Shown here: piece after piece, positions 1 through 6,641 of the stretch
How positions within the stretch are numbered: position 1 is the stretch's first letter
Layout of the letters: each line of letters begins with the position of its first letter
NCBI GenBank assembly: GCA_025997495.1
Contig: BNUR01000147.1
Location: 1 to 6,799 of the forward strand
Reading direction: 5' to 3'
DNA length: 6,799 nucleotides
Source of the DNA: Spirochaetia bacterium
Lineage (GTDB): Bacteria > Spirochaetota > Spirochaetia > Treponematales > Breznakiellaceae
Position numbers and translations under genes: made by a program
The notes under the pieces: generated by a model
Seen by the model: the letters and a program-made list of their open reading frames with translations, nothing else
Told to the model about the DNA's origin: nothing
The model's database searches: none

Positions 1-135
1 AGCTTTTTTTGAAGCCATGCGATTTTGCCTGCGTTTCGCTTACCACGATTCATGGTCTGCTTTCCTCGTCTTTCTCTATACCGATGGCGGACTTGTCGAT
101 TCAGGGTAAATTTAGAATTGCTGCTACAGCCCCGC
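1..135. other. Upstream region without an identifiable gene
   Basis: I see no gene here that I can support. A run of seven T at 4-10 could be the tail of a terminator for a gene left of the window, but its stem would lie outside. One plus frame is open from the left edge to a stop at 195-197, and it would run through the riboswitch 5' strand, so it is probably not coding. One minus frame has an ATG at 53-51 after a GAGGAAAG-like site and reads MNRGKRNAGKIAWLQKK off the window edge. It could be the first residues of a divergent gene, but 17 residues are too few to judge. Confidence 0.4.
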
Positions 136-165
136 TTGATCTATGGGCAATGATTCCGGTACTAT
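136..165 (+). promoter_or_regulatory. Candidate sigma70-type promoter of the rfu operon
   Basis: TTGATC (136-141) and TACTAT (160-165) are separated by 18 bp, and each matches four of six consensus bases. Transcription would start near 172, right before the first paired base of the riboswitch at 174, as expected for a leader controlled by its own aptamer. The call rests on this position as much as on the weak boxes. Confidence 0.45.
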
Positions 166-173
166 TGGATCAA

Positions 174-349
174 GAGTTTTCAGGGTCGGGTGATTGAAGC
201 AAACTTCAAAATTCCCAACCGGCGGTTATAGCCCGCGAATCCGGGATGGCTCGAACTAAAGTTCGCGAACGTTAGTTCGCCGAACTTTAGTTCGCAGTTC
301 CCGGATCGAACCGGTGAAATTCCGGCGCCGACGGATGGAAGAAAATCTC
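174..349 (+). promoter_or_regulatory. FMN riboswitch aptamer (RFN element), variant form
   Basis: The sequence follows the FMN aptamer consensus in order. P1 is 174-181 with 341-349 (one bulged U at 346). P2 is built from GGGTCGGG (183-190) and CCCAACC (214-220). P3 is GCGG (222-225) with CCGC (233-236). The variable arm is ATCCGGGA (239-246) with TCCCGGAT (299-306). P5 is CCGG-TGAAATT-CCGG (311-325), followed by GCCGAC (327-332) and GGATGGAAGAA (333-343). By alignment to the Fusobacterium nucleatum structure as I remember it, the adenines that stack on or pair with FMN (A48, A85, A99) correspond to A238, A331 and A335, all kept. Three things are odd: P6 is absent between 332 and 333, a perfect 6-bp hairpin (194-209) sits inside loop L2, and the variable arm holds a repeat array. 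Two usual bases in P2 are changed, C to U at 186 and G to A at 217, perhaps a compensated pair. It lies upstream of a riboflavin-type transporter, so FMN should repress uptake. Confidence 0.93.
252..294. repeat. Three tandem 14-bp palindromes in the riboswitch variable arm
   Basis: The unit is CGAAC-NNNN-GTTCG, present at 252-265 (centre TAAA), 266-279 (centre GTTA) and 281-294 (centre TTTA). Units 1 and 3 are perfect reverse complements of each other. The RNA could therefore fold as one long rod capped by unit 2, or as three small hairpins. The array fills the arm closed by the 239-246/299-306 stem, a position where the RFN element tolerates inserts. Confidence 0.9.
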
Positions 350-351
350 GA

Positions 352-397
352 GCCCGAATTTGTATATACCCTGTATATACGTTCAATGCCCGAATTT
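352..397 (+). repeat. Direct repeat and GTATATAC hairpin in the leader linker
   Basis: GCCCGAATTT occurs at 352-361 and again at 388-397. Between them are two copies of the 8-bp palindrome GTATATAC (362-369 and 373-380) separated by CCT, which can pair as a perfect 8-bp hairpin. The hexamer ACCCTG occurs at 368-373 and again at 411-416 in the terminator, in the same order after each GCCCGAATTT, which suggests an old imperfect duplication. The segment could be part of the expression platform or a dyad operator. I cannot decide between these. Confidence 0.6.
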
Positions 398-411
398 CCC
401 ATGAATCTACA

Positions 412-437
412 CCCTGGACTTTGCCGGGGCTTTTTTT
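412..437 (+). terminator. Intrinsic terminator of the riboswitch expression platform
   Basis: CCCTGG (412-417) pairs with CCGGGG (424-429), six pairs including one U-G, around a 6-nt loop. C430 and seven T (431-437) follow. It lies after the aptamer and 31 nt before the rfuA start codon, the usual place for a transcription-attenuating terminator. The 5' arm is also complementary to aptamer bases: 411-418 can pair with 179-186 (seven Watson-Crick pairs and one wobble), which would make a competing antiterminator. Confidence 0.75.
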
Positions 438-468
438 GGTCCCGATTGATATTCCATTGGAGGCCTCT

Positions 469-1518
469 ATGAAGCAAGCTAAAGTTCAAAAGATCCTGCT
501 ACTCATTGTTCTCACCGGGTTACTATTCGGATGTAAGGGTAAGGCCGGGGACGGCAATTCCGGCGGTGTTGTGGGGCGGCAGGGCGCCCATACCGTATCC
601 ATCGGTATATTTATTCCCGGGGTTATGTCCGGAAGCCCCATCTACGAGATGCTGGCCCAGGGGGTGCAGCGGGCGGCGGCGGAAACCAGCGGCGTTATCG
701 CCACGGTCATTGAGGGGGGGTATAACCAGGCGGAATGGGAAAGCCGGGTGACCTCCATGGCTGCTTCCGGGGATTACAACCTGATTGTTTCTTCCAACCC
801 CTCCCTCCCGGCGATTGCGGCGGAGGTATCCACAAAATTTCCTAAACAGTATTTTTTGCTGCTGGACGGGGAATTAGCGGGGAATCCCGGCATTTACACC
901 ATGCGTTATAACCAGCGGGAGCAGGCCTATATGGCGGGGCATGTCGCGGCATTGGTTTCCCAGGCGTCGGACCCCCGGTCTGCGATGCGTGTTGGCCTGG
1001 TGGCGGCCCAGGAATATCCCGCCATGAACAATATCATCCTGCCCGGGTACCGGGACGGGGCACAGGCGGTAAATCCTGCCTTTACCGTGGACTTCCGGCT
1101 GGTGGGTAACTGGTTTGATGCGGAACGGGGGGCGGAGATTGCCGAGGATATGATTCTGGGGGGAGTCAAGGTCATTCTCTGTATAGCCGGGGGGGCCAAC
1201 GAAGGGGTGCTTAAGGCTGCTTCCGAACGGGGGGCAAAGGTGGTGTGGTTCGATATTAACGGCTATTCCCTGCATCCCGGCACGGTGGTGGGCAGCGCCA
1301 CGCTTCACCAGGAACAGGCCGCATACGAGCAGACGGTGCGGTATCTGGCGGGCAATCTTCCCTTTGGCAGCGCCGAAGTGGTTGGGGTAGCCGATGGGTA
1401 TGTGGATTTTATTGAAGATGATCCTAATTACATAGCGGCGGTTTCACCTGAAATCCGGAAAGCACAAAGCAGCCTTATTGAGCGGATCCGTTCGCGGGCG
1501 CTTGACTTGGGCGAATGA
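469..1518 (+). CDS. rfuA: Riboflavin-binding lipoprotein of the BMP family (RfuA-like)
   Basis: Predicted substrate-binding lipoprotein (349 aa) that delivers riboflavin to the RfuBCD transporter from the outer face of the inner membrane. Residues 1-21 form a lipoprotein signal with a hydrophobic stretch at 9-20 and a relaxed lipobox LLFGC, giving lipidated Cys22. The rest follows the BMP (PF02608) fold: MRYNQREQAYMAGHVAAL (145-162), PGYRDGAQAVNP (192-203), GNWFDAERGAEIAEDM (213-228), CIAGGANEGVLKA (238-250) and WFDINGY (260-266). The nucleoside-binder motif around DxSFNQ near the N terminus is replaced by GIFIPGVMSGSPIYE (46-60), and the lysine usual near the TSxxK motif is absent (GSATLHQEQ, 275-283), both against a PnrA-type purine role. 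I chose ATG 469 because GGAGG (459-463) lies 5 nt ahead; an in-frame ATG at 421 falls inside the terminator loop. First gene of the operon. The riboflavin assignment comes from the upstream FMN riboswitch plus gene order. Confidence 0.82.
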   Translation: MKQAKVQKILLLIVLTGLLFGCKGKAGDGNSGGVVGRQGAHTVSIGIFIPGVMSGSPIYEMLAQGVQRAAAETSGVIATVIEGGYNQAEWESRVTSMAASGDYNLIVSSNPSLPAIAAEVSTKFPKQYFLLLDGELAGNPGIYTMRYNQREQAYMAGHVAALVSQASDPRSAMRVGLVAAQEYPAMNNIILPGYRDGAQAVNPAFTVDFRLVGNWFDAERGAEIAEDMILGGVKVILCIAGGANEGVLKAASERGAKVVWFDINGYSLHPGTVVGSATLHQEQAAYEQTVRYLAGNLPFGSAEVVGVADGYVDFIEDDPNYIAAVSPEIRKAQSSLIERIRSRALDLGE

Positions 1519-1558
1519 CCCAGGAACCTGTTGCACTAAACTGCTAGGGAGTGTTCCG

Positions 1559-3184
1559 GTGGTAGAGATGAGGGGCATACAGAAATTTTTTCCGTCCAAC
1601 AGGGTTACTGTCCTTGATAGCGCCGAATTTGATTTGGCGCCCGGCGAAATCCATGCCCTTCTGGGCGAAAACGGCGCGGGAAAATCTACCCTTATGCATA
1701 TCATGGCGGGATACCTGAAACCCAGTGCGGGGCATATTCTGATAGACGGGAAAGAGCGGAACTTTACTGCGTCGGCGGATGCTCTGAAGGCAGGTGTCGG
1801 TATGGTTCGTCAGCATCCCCATATGGCGCCGGGGTTTACCCTATGGGAGGATTGTATACTCGGCGCGGAACCGCACCTTATGGGTATCGTAAACCGCCGG
1901 AAAGCCCGTGAGACGATTAGCGCCCTTTCGGAACGCTGGGGGTTCAACCTTCCCCTGGATAAAACAACAGAAACACTAACCATAAGCCAGCGGCAAAAAG
2001 CGGCGGTTCTTGCCCTGCTGTTTCGCGGGGAAGCGGAAGCCGCAGGGCAAAAAATCGACTACTTTATTTTTGACGAGGTCACCGCAGTGCTGAGTCCCGG
2101 TGAAACCGGCGCGCTTCTCCACCTTTTTAACCGTCTTAAAGCGGAAGGGAAGGGTGTCGTCATTATTTCCCACAAGCTGGAGGAAACCCTGGGTATTGCC
2201 GACCGGGTGAGTGTTTTGAGGAAGGGCAAAACCGTTACCACCCTGGCGGCATCATCCCTGGATAGTGAAAAGGCGGGTGCGCTCATGTTTGGCGTCGACC
2301 CGGAATTGCAAGGTATACCGGAGACTGTATCTGCCGCGACCGGCGTGGCAATGGTTTCCTCCGGGATAATTCGTGAAACTGCCGCATCGCCGCCGCCGGC
2401 ATCATCCGCGGGATTGCTGGTAAGGGGGCTTGCAGTAGAACTGCGGGGTAGGCCGTTTATTCGTAATGTGGATATTGATCTGCCGCCGGGAAAGATTGTG
2501 GGGATAGCAGGGGTCAGGGACAGCGGTCTGGAAACCCTGGAACTGGGAATTACCGGATTCCTGCGGTGTTCTGCGGGAACCATTACCCTGGGGGGCCGGA
2601 GCATAAGCGGAAAAGGGCCCGGGGCTTTCAGGGATGCGGGAGGGGCCTACATCAGCGCCGACAGAATCGGATTTGCACTGGCCCCTATGCTGCGGCTAAG
2701 GGATATTATTATCATCCACCTGCACCGCCGTTCCCGGCGCGGGTTTTTGGGAGCGTTGGGGATCATGGATCGCGCTTTTCTCAAATCCAGGGTATGGGAT
2801 ATTATGGCCGCCGCCGGGGTTGAGGGAAATCCCCGGGGTTTGGCGGGTTCCCTTTCCGGGGGGATGCAGCAGCGGATCATCCTGGCCAGGGAGTTTGCCG
2901 AGGATGCCTCCGTGCTGGTATTGGCGGAACCGGGCTGGGGACTGGATCGCTGCGGCCGGGAACAGCTTAAAATGGAACTCAGGGAACAGGTACAAAAGGG
3001 GAAGGGGGCGCTGCTGTTTTCTACTGACATGGATGAACTGTTGTCACTTTCTGATGAAATTCTGGTGTTGCGTAACGGAGAGTTTTCCGAACATATAATC
3101 CTGAACGCCGGCAGCAGCCCAAGCGCTGCCGGGGAACTTAAGGAACGGATAGGCCGGGCTATGATTGGAGGAAGCCGTGATTAA
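1559..3184 (+). CDS. rfuB: ABC transporter ATP-binding protein with two ATPase domains (RfuB-like)
   Basis: Cytoplasmic ATPase (541 aa) that powers uptake through the RfuC/RfuD permeases, of the RbsA/YufO class with two nucleotide-binding domains. Domain 1 (about 1-250) has Walker A GENGAGKST (36-44), Q-loop Gln85, Walker B YFIFDE ending at Glu173 and H-loop His205 (ISHKL). Its signature is degenerate (ISQRQ instead of LSGGQ), and DEVTAVL has Val where family members have Pro. Domain 2 (about 285-541) has a degenerate Walker A (GVRDSGLETL, no Lys), an intact LSGGMQQR (432-439) and Walker B VLVLAEP, with Asp in place of the H-loop His. A weak second domain is usual in this class. The linker (about 258-285) is rich in Ala, Ser and Pro. 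The start is GTG 1559, with AGGGA 8 nt upstream and the conserved VEMRGI beginning at once. The gap from rfuA is 40 nt, and the 3' end overlaps rfuC. Confidence 0.85.
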   Translation: MVEMRGIQKFFPSNRVTVLDSAEFDLAPGEIHALLGENGAGKSTLMHIMAGYLKPSAGHILIDGKERNFTASADALKAGVGMVRQHPHMAPGFTLWEDCILGAEPHLMGIVNRRKARETISALSERWGFNLPLDKTTETLTISQRQKAAVLALLFRGEAEAAGQKIDYFIFDEVTAVLSPGETGALLHLFNRLKAEGKGVVIISHKLEETLGIADRVSVLRKGKTVTTLAASSLDSEKAGALMFGVDPELQGIPETVSAATGVAMVSSGIIRETAASPPPASSAGLLVRGLAVELRGRPFIRNVDIDLPPGKIVGIAGVRDSGLETLELGITGFLRCSAGTITLGGRSISGKGPGAFRDAGGAYISADRIGFALAPMLRLRDIIIIHLHRRSRRGFLGALGIMDRAFLKSRVWDIMAAAGVEGNPRGLAGSLSGGMQQRIILAREFAEDASVLVLAEPGWGLDRCGREQLKMELREQVQKGKGALLFSTDMDELLSLSDEILVLRNGEFSEHIILNAGSSPSAAGELKERIGRAMIGGSRD

Positions 3185-4271
3185 TTTCAAGCGACGGTAC
3201 ATCATGCGAAGTGGATTCGCTATTCCCGGCGTCTTTATGGGGGCTCTCCTTTCGGTGGTGTCCGCAGTAATACTAACGGTAGTGATTATCGTTACCGCCG
3301 CCTCCGATCCCGGTGTAACCTTACGGGCGTTTTTTACCGGCCCCTGGTCTGGGCCCTGGTTTTTTGGTAACACCCTGGACGGTATCGGGCTGCTCCTCAC
3401 CGCGTCCCTGGGGATCGTCCTGTCCTTCCGGGGTGGCTGCTTTAACCTGGGCGGGGAAGGGCAGATATACCTGGGGGGCCTTGCCGCTTCAGTGATCCTG
3501 CTCCTGGCGCCCGCCGCTAGTGTTACTGTGGCCTTTGGTCTGCTCTGCCTGGCCGCCCTCGCGGCAATAGTATCAGGCGGCCTCATGGGCGCGCTTTCGG
3601 GGGTTTTGAAAAAGCGTTTCAGGGCGAATGAACTGATCACTTCCTTTTTGATTTCCGCCGCCATCACCCCGGCTGCGGATTACCTCATTGCCGGGCCTCT
3701 GCGGGATCCCCAGGGAAGCCTTATGGCTACCGGGCGTTTTGGTATCACCCTGCCCCGGCTCTTACCGCCTTCAAACCTTTCCTTATCCTTCATTTTTGCG
3801 CTGGTTCTTATTTACTTGGGGCATGTTTTTATCTACCGGACGGTGTGGGGGTACCGGTATAAGGTGGCCGGCTCCGCCCCGGACTTTGCCCGCTACGGGG
3901 GGATAGACCCGGAACGGTGCTGGGTTCCGGCGATGGGGGTGTCCGGGGCGCTGAACGGGCTTACGGGCTTCTTCGCCGTGGCGGGTACCTACGGCCTTTG
4001 CCACCAGGGTTTTTCCGGCGGCCTCGGGTGGAATGCCATCGCGGTGGCCCTTATTGCACGGAACCGGCCCCTTGCCCTGATCCCGGCGGCCTTCATCTTC
4101 GGCTGGCTCAAGGCCGGGTCTGATTCGGCCCTCCTGTCCCGCGGCCTGAGTTTTGAAACCACTGCATTTATCCAGGCGGCGGTGCTCATCCTGGCTACCA
4201 TTCAATTTTCGACGCCCCTGGTGATCGGAAATCGTGTGTCAAGACAAGGTGTGCCTGGGGGGAAACCATGA
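3177..4271 (+). CDS. rfuC: ABC transporter permease of the BPD_transp_2 family (RfuC-like)
   Basis: Inner-membrane permease (364 aa), the larger of two subunits that form the presumed riboflavin channel. About eight to nine hydrophobic segments are visible, the first near residues 14-42. Family landmarks for PF02653 permeases of the nucleoside/BMP transporter class are present: GCFNLGGEGQIYLGG (87-101), FRANELITSFLI (148-159), the cytoplasmic coupling segment GYRYKVAGSAPDFARYGGID (225-244) and GLGWNAIAVALIARNRPL (282-299). The start is GTG 3177 with GGAGG 5 nt before it, which overlaps the rfuB stop by 8 nt. ATG 3204 is a possible later start but has no such site. The stop overlaps the rfuD start (ATGA), so translational coupling is likely. 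The family call is firm; the substrate rests on the operon. Confidence 0.87.
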   Translation: MINFKRRYIMRSGFAIPGVFMGALLSVVSAVILTVVIIVTAASDPGVTLRAFFTGPWSGPWFFGNTLDGIGLLLTASLGIVLSFRGGCFNLGGEGQIYLGGLAASVILLLAPAASVTVAFGLLCLAALAAIVSGGLMGALSGVLKKRFRANELITSFLISAAITPAADYLIAGPLRDPQGSLMATGRFGITLPRLLPPSNLSLSFIFALVLIYLGHVFIYRTVWGYRYKVAGSAPDFARYGGIDPERCWVPAMGVSGALNGLTGFFAVAGTYGLCHQGFSGGLGWNAIAVALIARNRPLALIPAAFIFGWLKAGSDSALLSRGLSFETTAFIQAAVLILATIQFSTPLVIGNRVSRQGVPGGKP

Positions 4272-5146
4272 ATGGCGCAGGAACATGGTTTCCCTTTTCC
4301 GCCGAACTGATCCGGGGACTGCTCAGCTCCGCAGCGCCCCTGATGCTTGGCAGCCTGGGGGCGCTCTTTACGGAACTTTCCGGGGCGCTGGGTATATTTA
4401 TTGAAGGGTTTATGTCCCTGGGATCTTTTTTTTCCTGGATCTTCGCCGGCTGGACCGGCTCTGTTCCGGGCGGGGTACTGCTCACCGCAGTCCTGGCGGC
4501 CCTTTGCGGCTGGGGGCTTGCCCGGTTTGTCCATGTTACCGGGGCCGATCCCTTTATCGTGGGGCTGGCCCTCAACTTGGCCGCCGGGGGGATAACAGAA
4601 ACACTGTCTATTACCTGGTTCGGTACGAAGGGGGTGCTGCGGAATCCGGCCATCCATATCCCCGGGCCACTGTATGGGGTGCAGCCTTCGGTGTATCTGG
4701 CCTGGGGCTTAACGATAATCGCCGCGTTATTGATTGGGCGAACCCGGCTGGGACTGCGGCTGCGGGCATCCGGATTGTCCCTTGAGGCGTCCCGGGAACG
4801 GGGGATACGGCCGGAACGGTACCGGGAGTTTTCCTGGGCCGCCGCCGGCTTTCTTGCCGCCCTGGCCGGGGCCGCCCTTACTTTTCGGGTTGGGGTGTAT
4901 GCGCCCGGCGGAGTGGCCGGCAGGGGCTGGATTTGTCTGGCGGTAGTATTTCTGGGGTTTCGCCGGGTTTGGGGTACCGCCATTGCGGCCCTGGTTTTCG
5001 CCCTGGCTGAGCGGATAGGGCTGGGGGCGCAAATTTTCGGCTTCATTCCCGCCACAGTACTGCTGGGACTACCTTCGGCCCTGGCCCTGGTGCTGTATAC
5101 GCTGTCCCACTTGGTTGAGAAAAATAGGGTAAAGAAAAACTACTAA
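4268..5146 (+). CDS. rfuD: ABC transporter permease of the BPD_transp_2 family (RfuD-like)
   Basis: Second inner-membrane permease (292 aa), expected to pair with RfuC. It has about seven to eight hydrophobic segments. The family pattern is visible as LGALFTELSGALGIFIEG (30-47), which replaces the usual ERSGVVNIGIEG, DPFIVGLALNLAAGG (94-108), a coupling segment TRLGLRLRASGLSLEASRER (159-178) and AGRGWICLAVVFLGF (217-231). The ATG overlaps the rfuC stop by 4 bp; the upstream site is only a G run (GGGGGG), so coupled translation from rfuC is likely. It is the last gene of the operon. The stop lies 5 bp from the stop of the convergent barrel gene, and no terminator is visible between them. Confidence 0.86.
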   Translation: MNGAGTWFPFSAELIRGLLSSAAPLMLGSLGALFTELSGALGIFIEGFMSLGSFFSWIFAGWTGSVPGGVLLTAVLAALCGWGLARFVHVTGADPFIVGLALNLAAGGITETLSITWFGTKGVLRNPAIHIPGPLYGVQPSVYLAWGLTIIAALLIGRTRLGLRLRASGLSLEASRERGIRPERYREFSWAAAGFLAALAGAALTFRVGVYAPGGVAGRGWICLAVVFLGFRRVWGTAIAALVFALAERIGLGAQIFGFIPATVLLGLPSALALVLYTLSHLVEKNRVKKNY

Positions 5147-5151
5147 TTCTG

Positions 5152-6641
5152 CTACCAGCCGAATTTCATTCCTACCGAAACATCCACACCGGAGGCCATA
5201 TAACTTTCCAGGTAATGCTGTGATTTTAATCCCGCCCCAATGTCCAACTCAAAGGCGCGCAGGTTCAGGACGAGTCCCATCTTGTGCCGCCAATACCCTT
5301 CTTCTATGCCGGTACTCAGACTGAAAAGGAAAATATGCCGCAGGTTCAGTTGTGCCTCAAGGGCGCCGTTAAAATAGGTTTCCTCGCTGGGATTTATGGC
5401 GGTAAACCCAATGTTGGGCCTGATGGTCAGAAGTTCAGTCTTTAAGGGCCGGTACAGGACGTAGACATCGAAGCGCAGGGGACGCACCACCCAGAGGGTA
5501 TCTATTGAATCACTGGTATTGGTGTCAGGGGATCCAATATCTCCAATTCCGGCAAAAAGATTTTTGGTATTGATGATATTACCCGCAATTGTAATTTCCG
5601 TACCATTCGATAGTTTAGATGGAACAATGGGAATACGGCTCAACGTGCTGCCTACATCAAGAAAGGAGAAGAGGGAGTATTCGCCGTTCAGAGAAACATC
5701 AAATCCGCCAAAATCCTTTAGTTGCCCAATAGAGAAAGGATCGGTGGAGATGGAGAACGGCGTATATACGGACATATTACCGCCAACGGATACAAACAAC
5801 CTTTTTTCGGTTTCAAATTTATAGGAAAGGGTTGATTTTGGAATGTACATCAACGGAAGATACCAGGCCGGGGCAACGCCGATTCGTAATTTTTTCTTCA
5901 GCAGGGTTCCGTGCCATTTTAAGCCCGCCTCTGCAAACACGGCGCCGGAAACGGTAAACTCACCGGACTGATCATGATCGCTTAAATTTCCATTGGAAAT
6001 AAGCTCCAACATGGATTGGGGCAAATTCGCATCAACGCGGCCGTCAACACTGATGAATTCCCCAATCCCCCATCCTTTATTTCCATTATTATAATTCAGA
6101 AACTGATGGAAGACGGCATTAAGACCGATGGCTGCGCCGGGTTCAAGTTCATTCGCAGAACTGGCCGCCGCATCCAGGTCAATGACGACATCTTTTTTCA
6201 GGATATCCGCTATACTTACCAGGGTGTTTCCAAAACTTGCGCCAACATCAAACCCAAATTCAACTATTCTGTCATCGGTAATTTTTCCTGCGGGGGGACG
6301 GACACGGGGCTTCTTTTCTTTCGGCGGCTTTTCCTTTTTTTGTACTTTTTCTTTCGGGGCTTTTTTTGCGGCGGCAAAGGAATTTCTTCCTCAACTTCCG
6401 TTTTGAAGGGAGATCCCGGTACAATGGCAGACATTTGAAAACGAACCTTCATAAGTTCTTCATCAACAGGCGTTGCGGCGGCGCCGCTTTCGGCTTGATC
6501 CGGTTCCGGTACATCTATCGGGGGCATGATTTCAGATGAGGATTCTTCTATCACCAGGGTTTCTTCTTCCTGGGCATATACCGAAAATACTGCGCATGAC
6601 ACAAGGAGACATATTGTAAGGTAAAGGTGTTTTAGTGTCAT
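5152..6641 (-). CDS. Predicted outer-membrane beta-barrel protein, gene split by a -1 frameshift
   Basis: Read with a -1 shift the product is 496 aa. The first frame starts at ATG 6641 (AAGGA 9 nt upstream) and stops alone at 6264. It gives a signal peptide, MTLKHLYLTICLLVSCAVFSVYA, with probable cleavage after Ala23; LVSC at 13-16 also resembles a lipobox. An acidic, Pro-rich stretch follows. The second frame is closed upstream by a stop at 6391-6393 and continues through a Lys/Pro-rich linker (APKEKVQKKEKPPKEKKPRV) into a barrel-like domain starting near ITDDRIVEFGFDVG. That domain alternates polar and hydrophobic residues and ends in GMKFGW, an aromatic C terminus typical of outer-membrane barrels. 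No ATG in the second frame lies near the domain start; its first ATG is at 6024, inside the domain. The most likely joint is the A7 run at 6361-6367. Base composition is lower in GC than the rfu genes. Function unknown; I do not recognise the family with certainty. Confidence 0.7.
6360..6366 (-). other. A AAA AAG slippery heptamer at the frame switch
   Basis: On the minus strand the seven A at 6367-6361 followed by G6360 read CAA AAA AAG in the first frame of the barrel gene. This places A-AAA-AAG in the exact phase used for -1 slippage in E. coli dnaX. Slipping by one base there continues as GCC CCG AAA GAA into the barrel frame. A second A7 run at 6335-6341 also lies in the overlap of the two frames but is not in slippery phase. 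No strong downstream hairpin is visible; a GAGGAAG sequence lies about 20 nt upstream, further than in dnaX. Confidence 0.5.

Noticed and set aside
1..200. Remnant of an insertion sequence at the left edge
   Set aside because: No terminal inverted repeats, target duplication or transposase motif can be seen in the short stretch available.
252..294. CRISPR-like array
   Set aside because: The units are 14-bp palindromes with no spacers.
421..468. An upstream ATG that would lengthen the lipoprotein by 16 residues
   Set aside because: It would start inside the terminator loop, has no ribosome binding site and would spoil the lipoprotein signal. ATG 469 has GGAGG 5 nt upstream.
180..489. Two minus-strand open frames across the leader
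   Set aside because: They cover the riboswitch and its palindromic repeats, which fully explain the sequence constraint.
469..1518. Purine nucleoside binding protein (PnrA/TmpC)
   Set aside because: Same fold, but the DxSFNQ-like region and the conserved Lys are missing, and the leader is an FMN riboswitch.
1478..1558. TTG at 1478 as the rfuB start
   Set aside because: The extra residues (MSGSVRGRLTWANDPG) are unlike the family, and GTG 1559 has AGGGA at good spacing directly before the conserved VEMRGI.
4195..5055. Long minus-strand open frame of 286 codons opposite rfuC and rfuD
   Set aside because: It is rich in Pro, Arg and Ala, has no recognisable domain and is a GC-rich shadow of two clear permease genes.
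6016..6438. Plus-strand open frames rich in Phe and Gly over the start of the barrel gene
   Set aside because: They are shadows of the Lys/Pro-rich linker and barrel frame on the minus strand.
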